Of a stretch of DNA of 14,192 bases, positions 13,991-14,192 are shown piece by piece. The DNA lies in NCBI GenBank assembly GCA_001786825.1, contig MFTL01000002.1, forward strand, positions 6,471-20,662. The letters run 5' to 3'. Below the pieces are notes generated by a model that worked only from the letters and a program-made list of their open reading frames with translations, was not told where the DNA came from and searched no databases. The position numbers and the translations under genes are program-made. Positions within the stretch are counted from its first letter, which is position 1; every line of letters begins with the position of its first letter. Origin of the DNA: Candidatus Nomurabacteria bacterium RIFCSPHIGHO2_01_FULL_39_9. Its GTDB lineage: Bacteria; Patescibacteriota; Minisyncoccia; Phycocordibacterales; DATEUR01.

Positions 13991-14192
13991 TTAAGATCCA
14001 ATAATTCTATAGCCTCTAAGAACCGCATTTAAAATATATTCTAAAATTGGTTCATAATTATCCTCTAATTGAGCTTTTTGAAGAGCGCGATAATATTCTT
14101 TTCTTCCTTTCTTGGTAATGATGGCTGGCGCCATATTTTCTGTTAAAAGCATAGCAATCAAAATAAGTCGGCCCGTACGACCGTTGCCGTCG
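13991..14192 (-). CDS. Fic-domain protein, C-terminal 66 residues (cut by window edge)
   Basis: The first full codons in the window read DGNGRTGRLILIAMLL, the core of the Fic active-site motif HxFx(D/E)GNGRxxR; the catalytic histidine would lie just outside the window. Fic proteins mostly transfer AMP from ATP to a hydroxyl of a target protein. The helix after the motif and a tail ending ILNAVLRGYRIIGS are consistent with the end of a Fic fold. I see no C-terminal inhibitory (S/T)xxxE(G/N) helix in the visible part; an inhibitory segment in the N-terminal part or in another protein cannot be judged. The TAA at 13991 lies 18 nt before the nucleotidyltransferase start, so this gene probably leads the operon with that gene, the PHP gene and argS. 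Confidence 0.85.
   Translation of the reverse strand, partial: DGNGRTGRLILIAMLLTENMAPAIITKKGRKEYYRALQKAQLEDNYEPILEYILNAVLRGYRIIGS

Overview
The window is AT-rich bacterial DNA, about 35-42% GC over most of the lines I counted, in which every recognisable gene lies on the minus strand. It most likely comes from a member of the Candidate Phyla Radiation (Patescibacteria, Parcubacteria-like). The grounds are the fermentative phosphoketolase/short acetate kinase pair, the short intergenic gaps, a very large asparagine- and threonine-rich exported beta-helix protein, and the absence of Shine-Dalgarno sequences at all nine visible starts. This placement is inference; no rRNA or ribosomal protein gene is present to confirm it.

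Read in the direction of transcription (high to low coordinates), the window opens with a cluster of four genes. These are the C-terminal end of a Fic-domain protein (13991-14192), a GS...DxD nucleotidyltransferase (13163-13972), a PHP-family metal-dependent phosphoesterase (12336-13166, ATGA overlap with the gene before it) and arginyl-tRNA synthetase (10647-12332, 3 nt after the PHP gene). The spacing implies one operon. The nucleotidyltransferase gene is clearly more AT-rich than argS.

Next come a 213-nt regulatory gap and a 1198-residue exported protein (6837-10433) with a NosD-like beta-helix, an Ig-like domain, 16 pairwise-clustered cysteines and a LysM-like tail. The gap holds a DnaA-box-like 9-mer, a G8/C8 tract abutting the -35 of a good promoter, and a roughly 150-nt leader with hairpins and AT repeats. 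A strong bidirectional terminator hairpin follows the big gene, and a candidate promoter for the next gene is built into its 3' side.

An orphan Cache-type sensor with two membrane segments and no output domain (5831-6754) follows. Phosphoketolase (3453-5771) and an overlapping short acetate kinase (2413-3468) come after it; together they turn xylulose 5-phosphate or fructose 6-phosphate into acetyl phosphate and then acetate plus ATP. Last are an exported lytic transglycosylase (1053-2336) and an unknown five-helix membrane protein (84-911), each with its own promoter and terminator.

Overall the window combines central energy metabolism (xfp-ack), translation (argS), the cell envelope (transglycosylase, beta-helix protein, membrane protein, Cache sensor) and a small set of nucleotide-handling enzymes (Fic, nucleotidyltransferase, PHP). 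The parts least explained by known biology are the Fic-nucleotidyltransferase-PHP cluster ahead of argS and the homopolymer-flanked promoter of the giant surface protein.
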